This document shows, in pieces, positions 25,925 through 35,400 of a stretch of 38,622 bases of DNA. The stretch is from an uncultured Bacteroidales bacterium (GTDB lineage Bacteria > Bacteroidota > Bacteroidia > Bacteroidales > P3), in assembly GCA_905235855.1 (NCBI GenBank), contig CAJONE010000012.1, forward strand, positions 1-38,622, in the 5' to 3' direction. The translations under genes were made by a program, and so were the position numbers. The notes beneath the pieces were generated by a model. It was given only the letters and a program-made list of their open reading frames with translations. It had not been told where the DNA came from and made no database searches. Position 1 is the stretch's first letter. The number at the start of each line of letters is the position of its first letter.

Positions 25925-26524
25925 ATGAACAGACATCGTTTCACGATTATCACAATCTGCCTGACCGTGCTATTTTACGGCTGCACGGGCGACAACTATA
26001 TACCCAAACCGAAAGCCTACATACGCATAGACATGCCGCAGAAAGACTATCGACTTTACGACACCGCCGCACTACCTTTCACATTTGAAAGACCAGCGGA
26101 GGCAATAGTGAACTGGAAACAAAACGACAGCCGCACCAAATATTTCGACTTGATTTATCCGCAATACAAGGGTATCATCAACCTTACCTACAAACATTTC
26201 AGAACAACAGACGATTTGGCATCGCTTGTCGACACAGCATCGCGCATGCTTGCCCTGCATCACAGCCAATCGACAGGAGAAAAGGAAATGACCCTTCGCG
26301 ACCCGGAAGGGCGTGTGTATGCCACCATAGTGAAAGTAGGAGGCAAAAACGCCGGTTCGACCTACCAGTTCTGGCTGACCGACAGCACGGAGCATTTTCT
26401 GCGCGGCGCACTGTTTCTCAACTACACGCCAAACAACGACTCTCTGGCCCCTGTAATAGAATATCTGCAGCAGGATGTTGACCGGATCGTGGAGACGCTT
26501 CGATGGAGACAGAGCAAACAATAA
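25925..26524 (+). CDS. gldD: GldD-like lipoprotein
   Basis: A 199-residue lipoprotein with signal MNRHRFTIITICLTVLFYGC (Cys20). The mature part starts YIPKPKAYIRIDMPQKDY, the diagnostic GldD opening. It ends HFLRGALFLNYTPNNDSLAPV, which is also characteristic. GldD is needed for gliding and type IX secretion in Flavobacteria, but orthologues persist in non-gliding Bacteroidales, where the role is unclear. No other gld or por gene is in the window. It is the last gene of the thiL-HAD-pcm run and ends at a very strong terminator. Confidence 0.9.
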   Translation: MNRHRFTIITICLTVLFYGCTGDNYIPKPKAYIRIDMPQKDYRLYDTAALPFTFERPAEAIVNWKQNDSRTKYFDLIYPQYKGIINLTYKHFRTTDDLASLVDTASRMLALHHSQSTGEKEMTLRDPEGRVYATIVKVGGKNAGSTYQFWLTDSTEHFLRGALFLNYTPNNDSLAPVIEYLQQDVDRIVETLRWRQSKQ

Positions 26525-26562
26525 AACAGGCGGTGATGCATTTGAGCATCACCGCCTGTTTT
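26523..26562. terminator. Bidirectional terminator between gldD and iorB
   Basis: A perfect 17-bp stem (AAAACAGGCGGTGATGC with its complement) closes a 6-nt ATTTGA loop, with A-run and T-run at its ends. It separates two convergent operons. Confidence 0.93.
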
Positions 26563-26580
26563 GTATAGCCAAAAAGGAAA

Positions 26581-27144
26581 CTACTTTGCATCGCGACCAG
26601 CACGGATCGCAGCAATGTTGGTGTTCACCACATCCTCGCCCTTACGACCGAATATGTTGCGTATGGCCTTCTCAAGCTCATCGAAATCAATCTCGAGATA
26701 GGGTGCTGCGGCACCAAGAAGCACCATATTGCCGCGCGCATGCAACTGCTTGGCAATCTCGTTGGCGTTGAAGCTGACACATTTTTTCAACTTCGCAAGC
26801 TCCTCGTTCACCTTCTCGATATCGGGATAGTTGGAGATGTTAATGAAAGGGTCACTGTTGGTAATAACGCATCCGTCGGGTGCAAGGAACGGCAAATAGC
26901 GCAAAGCCTCCATGGGTTCGGAACTAAGGATGATGTCGGCCTTGCCTTCGGGTATCACATCGGCAAAAATCGGATTGCTGCTGATACGCAGGTGCGAGAA
27001 CACACTGCCACCACGTTGCGACATACCGTGTATTTCACTTTGTTTCACGTTCATGCCGAGGTTCAACGCGGCATCGCTTATTATCTTGGCTACGGAAACG
27101 ATGCCATCGCCTCCAACGCCGCACAGAATGATGTCTTTTTTCAT
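26581..27144 (-). CDS. iorB: Indolepyruvate:ferredoxin oxidoreductase, beta subunit
   Basis: A 187-residue subunit of the two-part oxidoreductase that converts aryl-pyruvates (from Trp, Phe, Tyr) to aryl-acetyl-CoA with reduction of ferredoxin. It consists of the single gamma-type POR domain: ILCGVGGDGIVSVAKIISDAA at about 5-25, then HGMSQRGGSVFSHLRIS near 39-55, both signature blocks. It lies 68 bp downstream of iorA, with a 7-bp hairpin between them. The pair is isolated: no phenylacetate-CoA ligase gene follows, as it often does in relatives. Confidence 0.95.
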   Translation of the reverse strand: MKKDIILCGVGGDGIVSVAKIISDAALNLGMNVKQSEIHGMSQRGGSVFSHLRISSNPIFADVIPEGKADIILSSEPMEALRYLPFLAPDGCVITNSDPFINISNYPDIEKVNEELAKLKKCVSFNANEIAKQLHARGNMVLLGAAAPYLEIDFDELEKAIRNIFGRKGEDVVNTNIAAIRAGRDAK

Positions 27145-27176
27145 GATATGTTAAGTTTGAAGTTTAAGGAGGTGGA

Positions 27177-27197
27177 CGGCAACACTGTTGGTTGCCG
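27177..27197 (-). repeat. Hairpin in the iorA-iorB spacer
   Basis: CGGCAAC-ACTGTTG-GTTGCCG is a perfect 7-bp stem with a 7-nt loop. No T-run follows on the minus strand, so an mRNA processing or stability role is more likely than termination. Confidence 0.5.
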
Positions 27198-27212
27198 AGC
27201 ACTCACGCATTG

Positions 27213-28799
27213 CTATTTGTTGGCCGCCACGCGTTTTTTGTTTTCGACTATGCAGACACGCTGCGGTATGATTACGCTCACGCCGTCGTAGGCGATTTCC
27301 TCTTCAAGGATTTTTACAAACTCGTCGTGGTTTTTCTTCAACGGCACGATATGGCGAATGTGTTTCTCGTCAACACCGAGACCCTTGCAGATGTTGAAAA
27401 GCTTCATGTTGGCACTCGACGGCTGTCCGCCGGTCATGGCTGTGATATCGTTGTCGAGAATCATTATGACCACATTGGCCTTTTCGTTGACACAATCAAG
27501 CAGGCCAGTCATGCCGCTGTGTCCGAAAGTGCCATCTCCAATCACACCTATTGAGGGGAATATGCCCATCTCGGCGGCACCCTTGGCCATTGTCACCGAT
27601 GCCCCCATGCAAACCGTAGTGTTGATGGCACCCATATTGAAACCAAGCGTATAGCACCCAATGTCGCCAAAAACACGGCCATTGGGATATTTCTTCATCA
27701 CCTCAACAACGGCTTCGTAGCTGTCGATATGCGGACATCCCTGACACAGAGCCGGCGGGCGGTTGGTGACGACCTGCGGTACCGCAGGACCGTTTTCGAC
27801 CTTGAGGCCAAGCGCCCTGGCCACCTTCTCGGCGTTGAGCTCGCCATCGCGGCGTATAACCTCGTCAAGACGTCCGTGAACAGGCTTGCCCTTGCCAAGG
27901 AAACCCTTGAGATGCTCTTCTACAAACGGCTGTCCATCTTCGAGAACAACAAGTTCGTCACACTCGTCGTAGAGTTTGTTCAGCATATTGAACGGCAACG
28001 GGTATTGTGCAATTTTCACAATCGGATAGGGACACTTGCCGCCGGCGAAGTTTTCCATCAAGTAGTTAAATGCTATGCCCGTTGTTACGATACCTTTCGA
28101 ATGGTCGGAACCGGGTATATAGCGGTTAAAGCCACTCTCCTCGCTCGATTTGGTGAAAGCAGGCTGCTTGTCGATAAGATCCCTGTAAAGGCGCTTTGCG
28201 TTGACCGGAAGAAGGACGAAGCTCTTCGGGTCGGAAGGGCTGCTGATGGGGTTCTGCGGCAGCGGGGCGCGACGTTCGACACCGGCACGGCTGTGAGCCA
28301 AACGGGTGGGTATGCGCATGAGTATCGGAGTGCCTAATTTCTCGCTCAATTCATATCCGAAGAAGACCATATCGTAGGCCTCTTGCTGGTTGCTCGGCTC
28401 GAGCATCGGAATCATAGCCCAATGGCCGTAGTAGCGGCTGTCCTGCTCGTCTTGCGAGGAGAACATAGACGGGTCGTCGGCAACAACAATCAGCACACCC
28501 TTCGTGCCAATGATTGCGGCATTCATAAACGGATCGCCGCATACATTCAGACCAACATGCTTCATGCATGTCATGGCACGCTTGCCAGCGTAAGCCACAC
28601 CTATCGAGGCTTCGAGAGCCGTTTTCTCATTTGCACACCAGTTCGCGACCACACCTTTCGATTTGGCCTCTTTCGACTTCATGACATACTCCGTAATTTG
28701 TGTCGAGGGGGTTCCGGGATAGCTGTTTATGGCACTCCCGCCGGCGTCTATAAACGCCTGGGCAATCGCTTCGTCGCCCAGAAGAAGTAACTTTGACAT
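27213..28799 (-). CDS. iorA: Indolepyruvate:ferredoxin oxidoreductase, alpha subunit (no C-terminal ferredoxin domain)
   Basis: A 528-residue subunit that binds thiamine diphosphate. The N-terminal pyrimidine-binding part has NSYPGTPSTQITEY (24-37), ANEKTALEASIGVAYAGKRAM and MKHVGLNVCGDPFMNAA. The C-terminal part has PALCQGCPH, then the diphosphate/Mg motif GDGTFGHSGMTGLLD...NDITAMTGGQ. The protein ends at RVCIVENKKRVAANK. The 4Fe-4S ferredoxin-like domain (CxxCxxCxxxC repeats) found at the end of archaeal IorA is absent. So electrons must leave through another cluster or directly to ferredoxin. A -7 box lies 58 bp upstream. Confidence 0.95.
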   Translation of the reverse strand: MSKLLLLGDEAIAQAFIDAGGSAINSYPGTPSTQITEYVMKSKEAKSKGVVANWCANEKTALEASIGVAYAGKRAMTCMKHVGLNVCGDPFMNAAIIGTKGVLIVVADDPSMFSSQDEQDSRYYGHWAMIPMLEPSNQQEAYDMVFFGYELSEKLGTPILMRIPTRLAHSRAGVERRAPLPQNPISSPSDPKSFVLLPVNAKRLYRDLIDKQPAFTKSSEESGFNRYIPGSDHSKGIVTTGIAFNYLMENFAGGKCPYPIVKIAQYPLPFNMLNKLYDECDELVVLEDGQPFVEEHLKGFLGKGKPVHGRLDEVIRRDGELNAEKVARALGLKVENGPAVPQVVTNRPPALCQGCPHIDSYEAVVEVMKKYPNGRVFGDIGCYTLGFNMGAINTTVCMGASVTMAKGAAEMGIFPSIGVIGDGTFGHSGMTGLLDCVNEKANVVIMILDNDITAMTGGQPSSANMKLFNICKGLGVDEKHIRHIVPLKKNHDEFVKILEEEIAYDGVSVIIPQRVCIVENKKRVAANK

Positions 28800-28856
28800 G
28801 TCGTGTATCTTTTGTTAATAATTAATGATGTGATTCGGCAACAATCAAATTTTTTG

Positions 28857-28864
28857 CAAAGATA
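28857..28864 (-). promoter_or_regulatory. -7 promoter box for iorAB
   Basis: The minus strand reads TATCTTTG, the best form of the Bacteroidota consensus, followed by CAAAAAAT; TTTT lies about 20 bp upstream near the -33 position. Confidence 0.7.
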
Positions 28865-29096
28865 GACAAATTTCCCCGTTTCTGAAAATCAAATATTCAA
28901 CCACCTTACCATCGAACACAAAAAGGAAAATTCATGCTTCATCAAAACGTATGCCATCACTTGCAATACATTTTTCAACACAATTTATAAACAAGAATTG
29001 TTGAAAAAGTCAAATTCCATCATTCTATTAAAATTCTATATATCAGCACATAACAAAAATAACAATATAAATTAAGGCTCTTTTTTTGAAAAAAAA

Positions 29097-29127
29097 TTTG
29101 CCGATAACAAAAAACTGCGTACCTTTG
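29097..29127 (+). promoter_or_regulatory. Consensus promoter for tRNA-Glu and rpsT
   Basis: TTTG at 29097-29100 and TACCTTTG at 29120-29127 are separated by exactly 19 bp, the ideal Bacteroidota sigma-ABfr arrangement. The start site would fall near 29134, 30 nt before the tRNA. Confidence 0.88.
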
Positions 29128-29163
29128 CAATCTCTTTCGCAAGGAAAAGTCAGCGAAAAAAAT

Positions 29164-29238
29164 GCTCGGTTCGTCTAGCTGGCCCAGGACGTGAGATTTT
29201 CATTCTCAAAATCGCGGGTTCGAATCCCGCACCGAGTA
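29164..29238 (+). tRNA. tRNA-Glu (anticodon UUC)
   Basis: A full cloverleaf can be drawn. The acceptor is GCTCGGT with ACCGAGT (ending in a G-T pair at 1-72), and the D-arm is GTCT...AGGAC. The anticodon arm is TGAGA-TTTTCAT-TCTCA, giving anticodon TTC. The T-arm is GCGGG-TTCGAAT-CCCGC and the discriminator base is A. CCA is not encoded. It lies between a consensus promoter and rpsT with only 25 bp to the next start codon, so the tRNA is cut out of a shared transcript. UUC-Glu tRNA is also a substrate of MnmA, encoded at 8817-9902. Confidence 0.95.
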
Positions 29239-29263
29239 CAAGCAAAAGAATCACAGTTAAATT

Positions 29264-29515
29264 ATGGCACATCACAAGTCAGCAAAAAAGAGAATTCGCT
29301 CAAGCGAAACCAAAAGAGTAGAAAACAGATACTACGCAAAGACTATGCGCAACGCTCTGCGTGATTTCAGAGCACTTGAGGACAAGAACACGGCAGTCGA
29401 GAAACTCCCACACATGCTTTCAGTCATTGACAAGCTCGCCAAACGTTCGGTGATCCACAAGAACAAGGCTTCCAACCTCAAATCGAAGCTTATGCGTCAG
29501 GTAAACGCTATGTAA
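29264..29515 (+). CDS. rpsT: 30S ribosomal protein S20
   Basis: An 83-residue, strongly basic, all-helical protein that binds 16S rRNA in the small subunit body. The start MAHHKSAKKRIRSSETKR and the block VIHKNKASNLKSKLMRQV are characteristic. It is slightly shorter than enterobacterial S20, as usual in this phylum. It is co-transcribed behind tRNA-Glu and followed by a clear terminator. Confidence 0.97.
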   Translation: MAHHKSAKKRIRSSETKRVENRYYAKTMRNALRDFRALEDKNTAVEKLPHMLSVIDKLAKRSVIHKNKASNLKSKLMRQVNAM

Positions 29516-29559
29516 TGGCGTTGTATTGATTTTTTAATGGTTATTAAGGGTTTACGAAG

Positions 29560-29586
29560 CCAGTCCTGTTTAGGGCTGGTTTTTTG
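29560..29586 (+). terminator. Rho-independent terminator after rpsT
   Basis: CCAGTCCT-GTTT-AGGGCTGG forms an 8-bp stem with one G-T pair, followed at once by TTTTTTG, 44 bp after the rpsT stop. Confidence 0.92.
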
Positions 29587-29599
29587 TTTATGATACGAT

Positions 29600-31138
29600 A
29601 TGCTTGTTAAAACATACGGGAGTGCGATAATAGGAGTTCGAGCCGTGACGGTGACGATTGAGGTAAACGTGTGTCAGGGGCTTGGGTTCAATATGGTAGG
29701 ACTGCCCGACAACGCAGTCAAGGAGAGTTCTCAGCGTGTCACATCGGCAATAGAAATGTCGGGGCGCAAGGTGCCGGGAAAGCGCATAATTATCAATTTG
29801 GCTCCCGCCGACCTAAAGAAAGAAGGCAGCGCCTACGACCTAACAATCGCCGTAGGCATATTGGGGGCAAACGGAGATCTGAACGCAGAGACGCTCGATC
29901 GGTATGTGATTATGGGGGAACTCGGTTTAGACGGTACCCTGCGCCCCATAAAGGGTGCATTGCCGATAGCAATCGAGGCCCGCAGTCGACACTGCAAAGG
30001 GATAATACTCCCGGCACAGAACGCACGTGAAGCCGCTATTGTCAACAATCTTGAAGTATATGGCGCCGAAAACCTGAAGCAGGTTATTGACTTTTTCAAC
30101 GGCGAAGGGACCATAGCGCAAACAAGCTTCGACACACGTGCCGAGTTTGCGCGTTCACTAAACAATTACGAGTTCGACTTTTCGGACGTGAAAGGACAGA
30201 ACAACGTAAAGCGGGCACTTGAAATCGCCGCCGCAGGGTCGCACAACGCCATACTGATCGGTCCGCCGGGAAGCGGCAAAACTATGTTGGCAAAGCGCAT
30301 GCCAAGCATATTGCCACCACTTTCGCTGAGCGAATCGCTCGAGACAACGCAAATTTATTCAGTTGCCGGGAAAATGCGGAAAGAGGACGCACTCATTTCG
30401 ATACGTCCATTCCGCTCGCCGCACCACACTGTCTCGGACGCAGGACTTTGCGGCGGCGGCTCAAACCCGCAGCCAGGCGAAATCAGCCTGGCTCACAACG
30501 GAGTGCTGTTTCTCGACGAGCTGCCCGAGTTTAAGCGTTCGGCTCTTGAGGTGTTGCGTCAGCCGATGGAAGAACGAAGGGTGTCGATAAGCCGTGCAAA
30601 GATGTCGATCGACTATCCGGCAGCGTTTATGCTTATTGCGGCAATGAATCCCTGTCCATGTGGCTATTATAACCACCCAACCATCGAATGCACCTGTGCG
30701 CCGGGGGCGGTAAACCGCTATCTGAACAAGGTAAGCGGGCCGCTTATGGACCGCATCGACCTGCATATCGAAGTGACACCCGTACCAGTGACCGAACTCG
30801 GCAAAAGTGTGCCGTCGGAGAGCAGTGCCGTTATACGCGAAAGGGTTATAGCCGCGCGTGCAATACAGACTGAAAGGTTCAAGAACAACCCTGCCGTACA
30901 CTGCAACGCACAGATGACCAGCAAACTCACCCGACAGTATTGCGAGCTGAGTGCGGAATGCCGCACCATAATGGAAACCGCGATGAACCGATTGGGGCTT
31001 TCGGCGCGTGCCTACGACCGCATTCTGCGGGTAAGCCGAACCATAGCCGACCTATCGGGCTGCGAAAACATATCGTCCGAGCATTTGAGCGAGGCCATAA
31101 CCTACCGCAGCCTCGACCGCGACTCCTGGGGAAAATGA
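29600..31138 (+). CDS. comM: ComM/YifB family Mg-chelatase-like AAA+ helicase
   Basis: A 512-residue protein. Residues 1-170 are the ChlI/Lon-like domain (GFNMVGLPDNAVKES). Residues 190-400 are the AAA+ Mg-chelatase domain, with Walker A GPPGSGKT at 221-228, Walker B GVLFLDELPEF near 300 and the zinc-like cluster MNPCPCGYY...CTCAPG. The C-terminal part (TSKLTRQYCELS to the end) is the Mg_chelatase_C domain. ComM acts as a branch-migration helicase in DNA uptake recombination in Vibrio; its role in Bacteroidota is not well defined. It follows the rpsT terminator, with no clear promoter box in the 14 bp between. Confidence 0.95.
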   Translation: MLVKTYGSAIIGVRAVTVTIEVNVCQGLGFNMVGLPDNAVKESSQRVTSAIEMSGRKVPGKRIIINLAPADLKKEGSAYDLTIAVGILGANGDLNAETLDRYVIMGELGLDGTLRPIKGALPIAIEARSRHCKGIILPAQNAREAAIVNNLEVYGAENLKQVIDFFNGEGTIAQTSFDTRAEFARSLNNYEFDFSDVKGQNNVKRALEIAAAGSHNAILIGPPGSGKTMLAKRMPSILPPLSLSESLETTQIYSVAGKMRKEDALISIRPFRSPHHTVSDAGLCGGGSNPQPGEISLAHNGVLFLDELPEFKRSALEVLRQPMEERRVSISRAKMSIDYPAAFMLIAAMNPCPCGYYNHPTIECTCAPGAVNRYLNKVSGPLMDRIDLHIEVTPVPVTELGKSVPSESSAVIRERVIAARAIQTERFKNNPAVHCNAQMTSKLTRQYCELSAECRTIMETAMNRLGLSARAYDRILRVSRTIADLSGCENISSEHLSEAITYRSLDRDSWGK

Positions 31139-31268
31139 CAGCCCGACAGCATATACCCCAGCACCTGAGCAGTCAAAACCTCCAACATATCGATATACAG
31201 CATGTTGTTTTTAAGTCCAAAGCATAAGATTCCTGCCTAATTTTATATCAGAAGCTCACTGTAAATAT

Positions 31269-32363
31269 ATGGGAAAGAATTGTTTTATAATCGCATTCGT
31301 ATTGTTGTGCACGTCGTGTGCAAACCGCGACGAAAGATTGGTCGGTGTCGACGTAGACGGACGGGTAAAGGTGGGTGTCACGAAACTGAACGAAGCGGCG
31401 ACTGCTGGCGCAGAAGCCGAATATGTCGGCACCATCGAGGCCGAGACCTCAGTGGATATAGGGTTTCAAGTGGCTGGCCGGTTGCTGTCGCTGCCCATAA
31501 AGGAGGGGCAACACGTCGCGAAAGGACAAGTGATAGCCACCATAGACAACACTGCGGCCATGAGTTCGTATCGCGCGGCGAAAGCCACCTTGGACCGTGC
31601 GGAAGACGCTATGCGCCGCGCAAGACAGGTTTACGTGAAAGGCAGTCTGCCCGAGGTGAAATGGATCGAAGTGCAGACGCAGGTCAATCAGGCACAGTCG
31701 GTATACGATATTGCAGAGAAAAACCTGTCGGACTGCACGCTCCGTTCGCCAATATCGGGCACAGTGGCAAAGTGCCATGTGCAGGCCGGAGCCACGGTGT
31801 CGCCCTTGCAACCGGTGGCAAGGGTGATGAACCTGAACAGCATCCGCGTCGGCATAAGCGTGCCTGAGGGCGACATTGCCGGCATTCGCATAGGCGATAC
31901 GGTAAGCGTGAATGTCAACGCTGCCGACAGCATTCCAATAACGGGTATTGTAGATGCAAAAGACGTTTCGTCCGATCCGATAAGCCACTCATATATAGTG
32001 CACGCAAAACTGCAGGCCGACAGCGAACAGATGACGCGCCTGCTGCCTGGTATGGTGTGCAGGGTGAAGATGATTTCGAGACGAAAGGATGACAAAACGG
32101 GCAAACGAGAAAAGGAATCTAACGGTACAGACAATGCGGGTACGACGCAATTCCTTGTGCCGCAACGGTCGGTACAGGTTGACCCCGAAGGAGGCCGTTT
32201 TGTATGGGTGGTGGCGGCAGATTCGACGGCTGTACGCACACCGGTGGTGATAGGCGACCTGACAAACCGTGGCGTGATAGTGACACAAGGACTTGCCCAA
32301 GGCGATATCATAGTGACCGACGGGACTCACAAGATAGCATCCGGCACGAAAGTGAACTTTTGA
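31269..32363 (+). CDS. RND efflux membrane-fusion lipoprotein (AcrA/HlyD family)
   Basis: A 364-residue periplasmic adaptor. The signal ends in the lipobox CTSC (Cys17), so it is lipid-anchored. In order it has a lipoyl half-motif (VDIGFQVAGRLLSLPIKEGQHVAKGQVIATID, about 63-94), a helical hairpin (about 97-155), the second lipoyl half (LRSPISGTVAKCHVQAGATVS) and beta-barrel and membrane-proximal domains. A Lys/Arg-rich loop (RRKDDKTGKREKESNG, about 271-286) is an insertion not usual in AcrA. It is the first gene of an efflux operon with the pump and outer-membrane genes. Its 130-bp leader has only a weak -7-like box (TAATTTTA near 31239). Confidence 0.92.
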   Translation: MGKNCFIIAFVLLCTSCANRDERLVGVDVDGRVKVGVTKLNEAATAGAEAEYVGTIEAETSVDIGFQVAGRLLSLPIKEGQHVAKGQVIATIDNTAAMSSYRAAKATLDRAEDAMRRARQVYVKGSLPEVKWIEVQTQVNQAQSVYDIAEKNLSDCTLRSPISGTVAKCHVQAGATVSPLQPVARVMNLNSIRVGISVPEGDIAGIRIGDTVSVNVNAADSIPITGIVDAKDVSSDPISHSYIVHAKLQADSEQMTRLLPGMVCRVKMISRRKDDKTGKREKESNGTDNAGTTQFLVPQRSVQVDPEGGRFVWVVAADSTAVRTPVVIGDLTNRGVIVTQGLAQGDIIVTDGTHKIASGTKVNF

Positions 32364-32404
32364 GTAAAAGACATGCGCGTAGCGCTCATACACAACATCG
32401 GATT

Positions 32405-35400
32405 TTGAAGCAAAAGAACGGTTTTCTTGAACTGGTTGTAGACAATCCCAAGATTGTCCTGCTGCTTGTTGGCATACTCGTAGGTTTCGGCATATATGGT
32501 CTCGACCGCATGAACAAGCAGGAGTTTCCGGAATTCACAATCCGGCAGGGTCTTGTGGCCGCAGTCTACCCCGGTGCGTCGACCGAAGAGGTGGAACAAC
32601 AGCTCACAACACCGCTCGAAGAGTATCTATACACATTCGTTGAGGTGGACAAGGAGCGAACCTATAGCTACTCGAAAGAGGGGATAGTCTATCTGTATGT
32701 AGAGCTTGACAACAGCGTCAACAACCAGACCGAGGTGTGGAGCAAAATACGGCACGGGTTGAAAGACTTCAAAGCTCAGCTGCCGGCCGGTGTGCTGGCG
32801 ATAGTGGTTGTGGACGACTTCGGCAACACCTCGTCGCTATTGGTTACTATGGACTCGAAAGAGAAAACCTACCGCGAGATGGAGAGGTACATGAATCTGC
32901 TGAAACAGCGGTTGCGCAACGTTCCGGCAGTGGGCAACCTCAAATCGCTGGGTGGGCAGAAAGAAGAGATTTCAGTATATGTCGACAAGAACAAGCTTGC
33001 CACATACGGCATCAGCCACCAGACTCTTACAGCAGTGCTGTTTTCGCAGGGATTCCAATCAATTGGCGGAACCGTCAGCGACCGTGACGGTGAGATGCCT
33101 ATCCATGTCGTGAGCCCCTACAAGTCGGAATACGAGCTTGGCGAGCAGGTAGTATTCACCGCGCCAACTGGCCAAACCATAAGGCTAAAGGACATCGCAC
33201 ACATCGAACGGCGATACCCCGAACCGTCGAGCTACGTTACCAAAGACGGCAACCGTGCACTGGTACTCTCGATAGAGATGCGCAGCGGCAACAACATAGT
33301 GCAATTCGGCGAGGATGTGGATAAAGTGCTGAAAGACTTCCAGCGTACGCTGCCCGACGACGTTTCGCTCTACCGCATCACCGACCTGCCACAAGTGGTG
33401 AACCAGTCAATCTGGTCGTTCTTCAAGGACCTGCTCACAGCAATGCTTGTGGTTATAGCCGTGATGCTGCTGCTTTTTCCGCTTCAGTCGGCTCTCATCC
33501 CGGCCATAGAGATACCGCTCACTACAGCGGTCACGTTCTCGGTCATGTACATCATTGGCTACGAGATGAACATCGTGACGCTCGCATCGCTCATTGTCAC
33601 ACTCGGAATGATGGTTGACGACTCGATAGTGATGGTCGACGGATATATGGACAACATACACCGCGGCATGACACCGCGCGATGCCGCCATAGGCAGCGCC
33701 AAAACATTCTTCACGTCGCTGGTGGTGGCCACGCTCTCGATATGCGCCATATTCTTTCCATACCTCTTCACTATGCACGGACCGCTTGGCGACTTTGTGA
33801 AGTTCTTTCCTACAACCATAACTATATCGCTGACGATATCGCTTGCTTTGGCAATGCTGCTCACGCCGTGGCTTGAAATAAAGATGCTTAAGGTCGACCC
33901 CGCCACACATCGGGTGCGACAACGCAAGTGGTTTTTCTCCCGTTGGCAAACCGGCTTCTTCAAAGCACTTCAAAACGGTTACGAAAAACTGCTGCACTGG
34001 TGTTTTGCCCATCCGAAAACAACTTTGGCCGCAGGCGTGGCAAACATAGTCGTAGCCGTAGTGGTTTTTCTCAACATGCCGCTGCAGCTAATGCCAAAGG
34101 CTGAACGCGACAGCTTTGCGGTTGAAATTTATTTGCCAAACGGCAGCACACTCGAACAGACAGCCACAGTGGCCGAATATTTCGAAAGCGTACTGCAGCA
34201 GGATGCCGATGTGGTGAACGTATCAACCTTTGTGGGCACATCATCGCCACGCTTTATGGCAGCATACACGCCACAGATGCCCGCCAAGAACTTCGCACAA
34301 ATGATTGTCAAAACCACCGGCAACGAAGTGACCGAACGGGTAGTGCAACGCTACAAAGACACTTATATCGACTCCATACCCAACGCCACAATACGAGTAA
34401 AACAACTTGACTACCAGGCAGTCAGCAACCCGATTGAGATACGTCTGCGCAGCGAGAACAAGGTAGCCCTGTTGCAATATGCCGACACCTTGCGAGCATA
34501 TCTTTCGCATTTTGACGAAGACCTGGTATGGGTGCACAGCGATCTTGGAGGCTATGCGCCAACGGTACGCATAGACCTAAAACCTGACGAGGCCTCGCGG
34601 CTCGGCGTCACCAAGTCGCTGCTCTCGGCCAACCTTGCAACACTGTATGGAGGCCTGCCGATGACAACGGTGTGGGAGGACGACTACGGCGTGCAGGTGA
34701 AACTCTACTCGGCAAGCCGCGACGGACAAGAGAACACACCACAAGCGATATCAGACGTGCTCATACCAACGTCGCTTCCGGGTGTATGGGTACCGTTGCG
34801 CCAAGTGGCCACCGTTACACCCGACTGGCAGCCTTCGCAGATTCCGCACCGCAACGGGGTGCCGTGTGTGACAGTTGGAGCCGACCTCCGCTTCGGCAAA
34901 AGCCAACCGAAAGTGATGGACAAACTCAAACCCTGGCTTGAAGGCGAGTTCCGCAGTATGCTGCCCGACGATGTCGAATTGCTCTACGGCGGACTTGACG
35001 CCGTGAATTCAGGCACCATTGGCGACATAATCGTAGGACTTGTGGCATCGGTGATGATTGTGTTCTTCTTCCTGCTTTTCAACTTCAAGCGAATCAGGCT
35101 CACACTCTTGTCGCTCTACGGCACACTGTTTTGCCTGCTCGGAGCATTCGTCGGACTTTCAATTTTCGGCTGCGAGATAAGCCTCACCGCCATTATCGGA
35201 ATTGTGAGCCTGATTGGGATTAACGTGCGCAACAACATAGTAATGTTCGACTACGCCGAGGAACTGCGCCGCGATGGGAAACCGTTGCGCGAGGCTGCAT
35301 TTGAAGCCGGACGACGACGCATGCGCCCTATATTCCTCACAAGCGCCACAACAGCCGTAGGCGTGATACCAATGATAATACACCGCAGCGCGCTATGGAT

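Larger units (their letters stand above)
28800..29163. other. AT-rich intergenic region with divergent promoters
   Basis: No gene is seen. It holds the iorA -7 box (28857-28864, minus) and the tRNA-Glu/rpsT promoter (29097-29127, plus). The part between, about 28870-29090, is very AT-rich and contains runs of A and T only. Confidence 0.75.
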
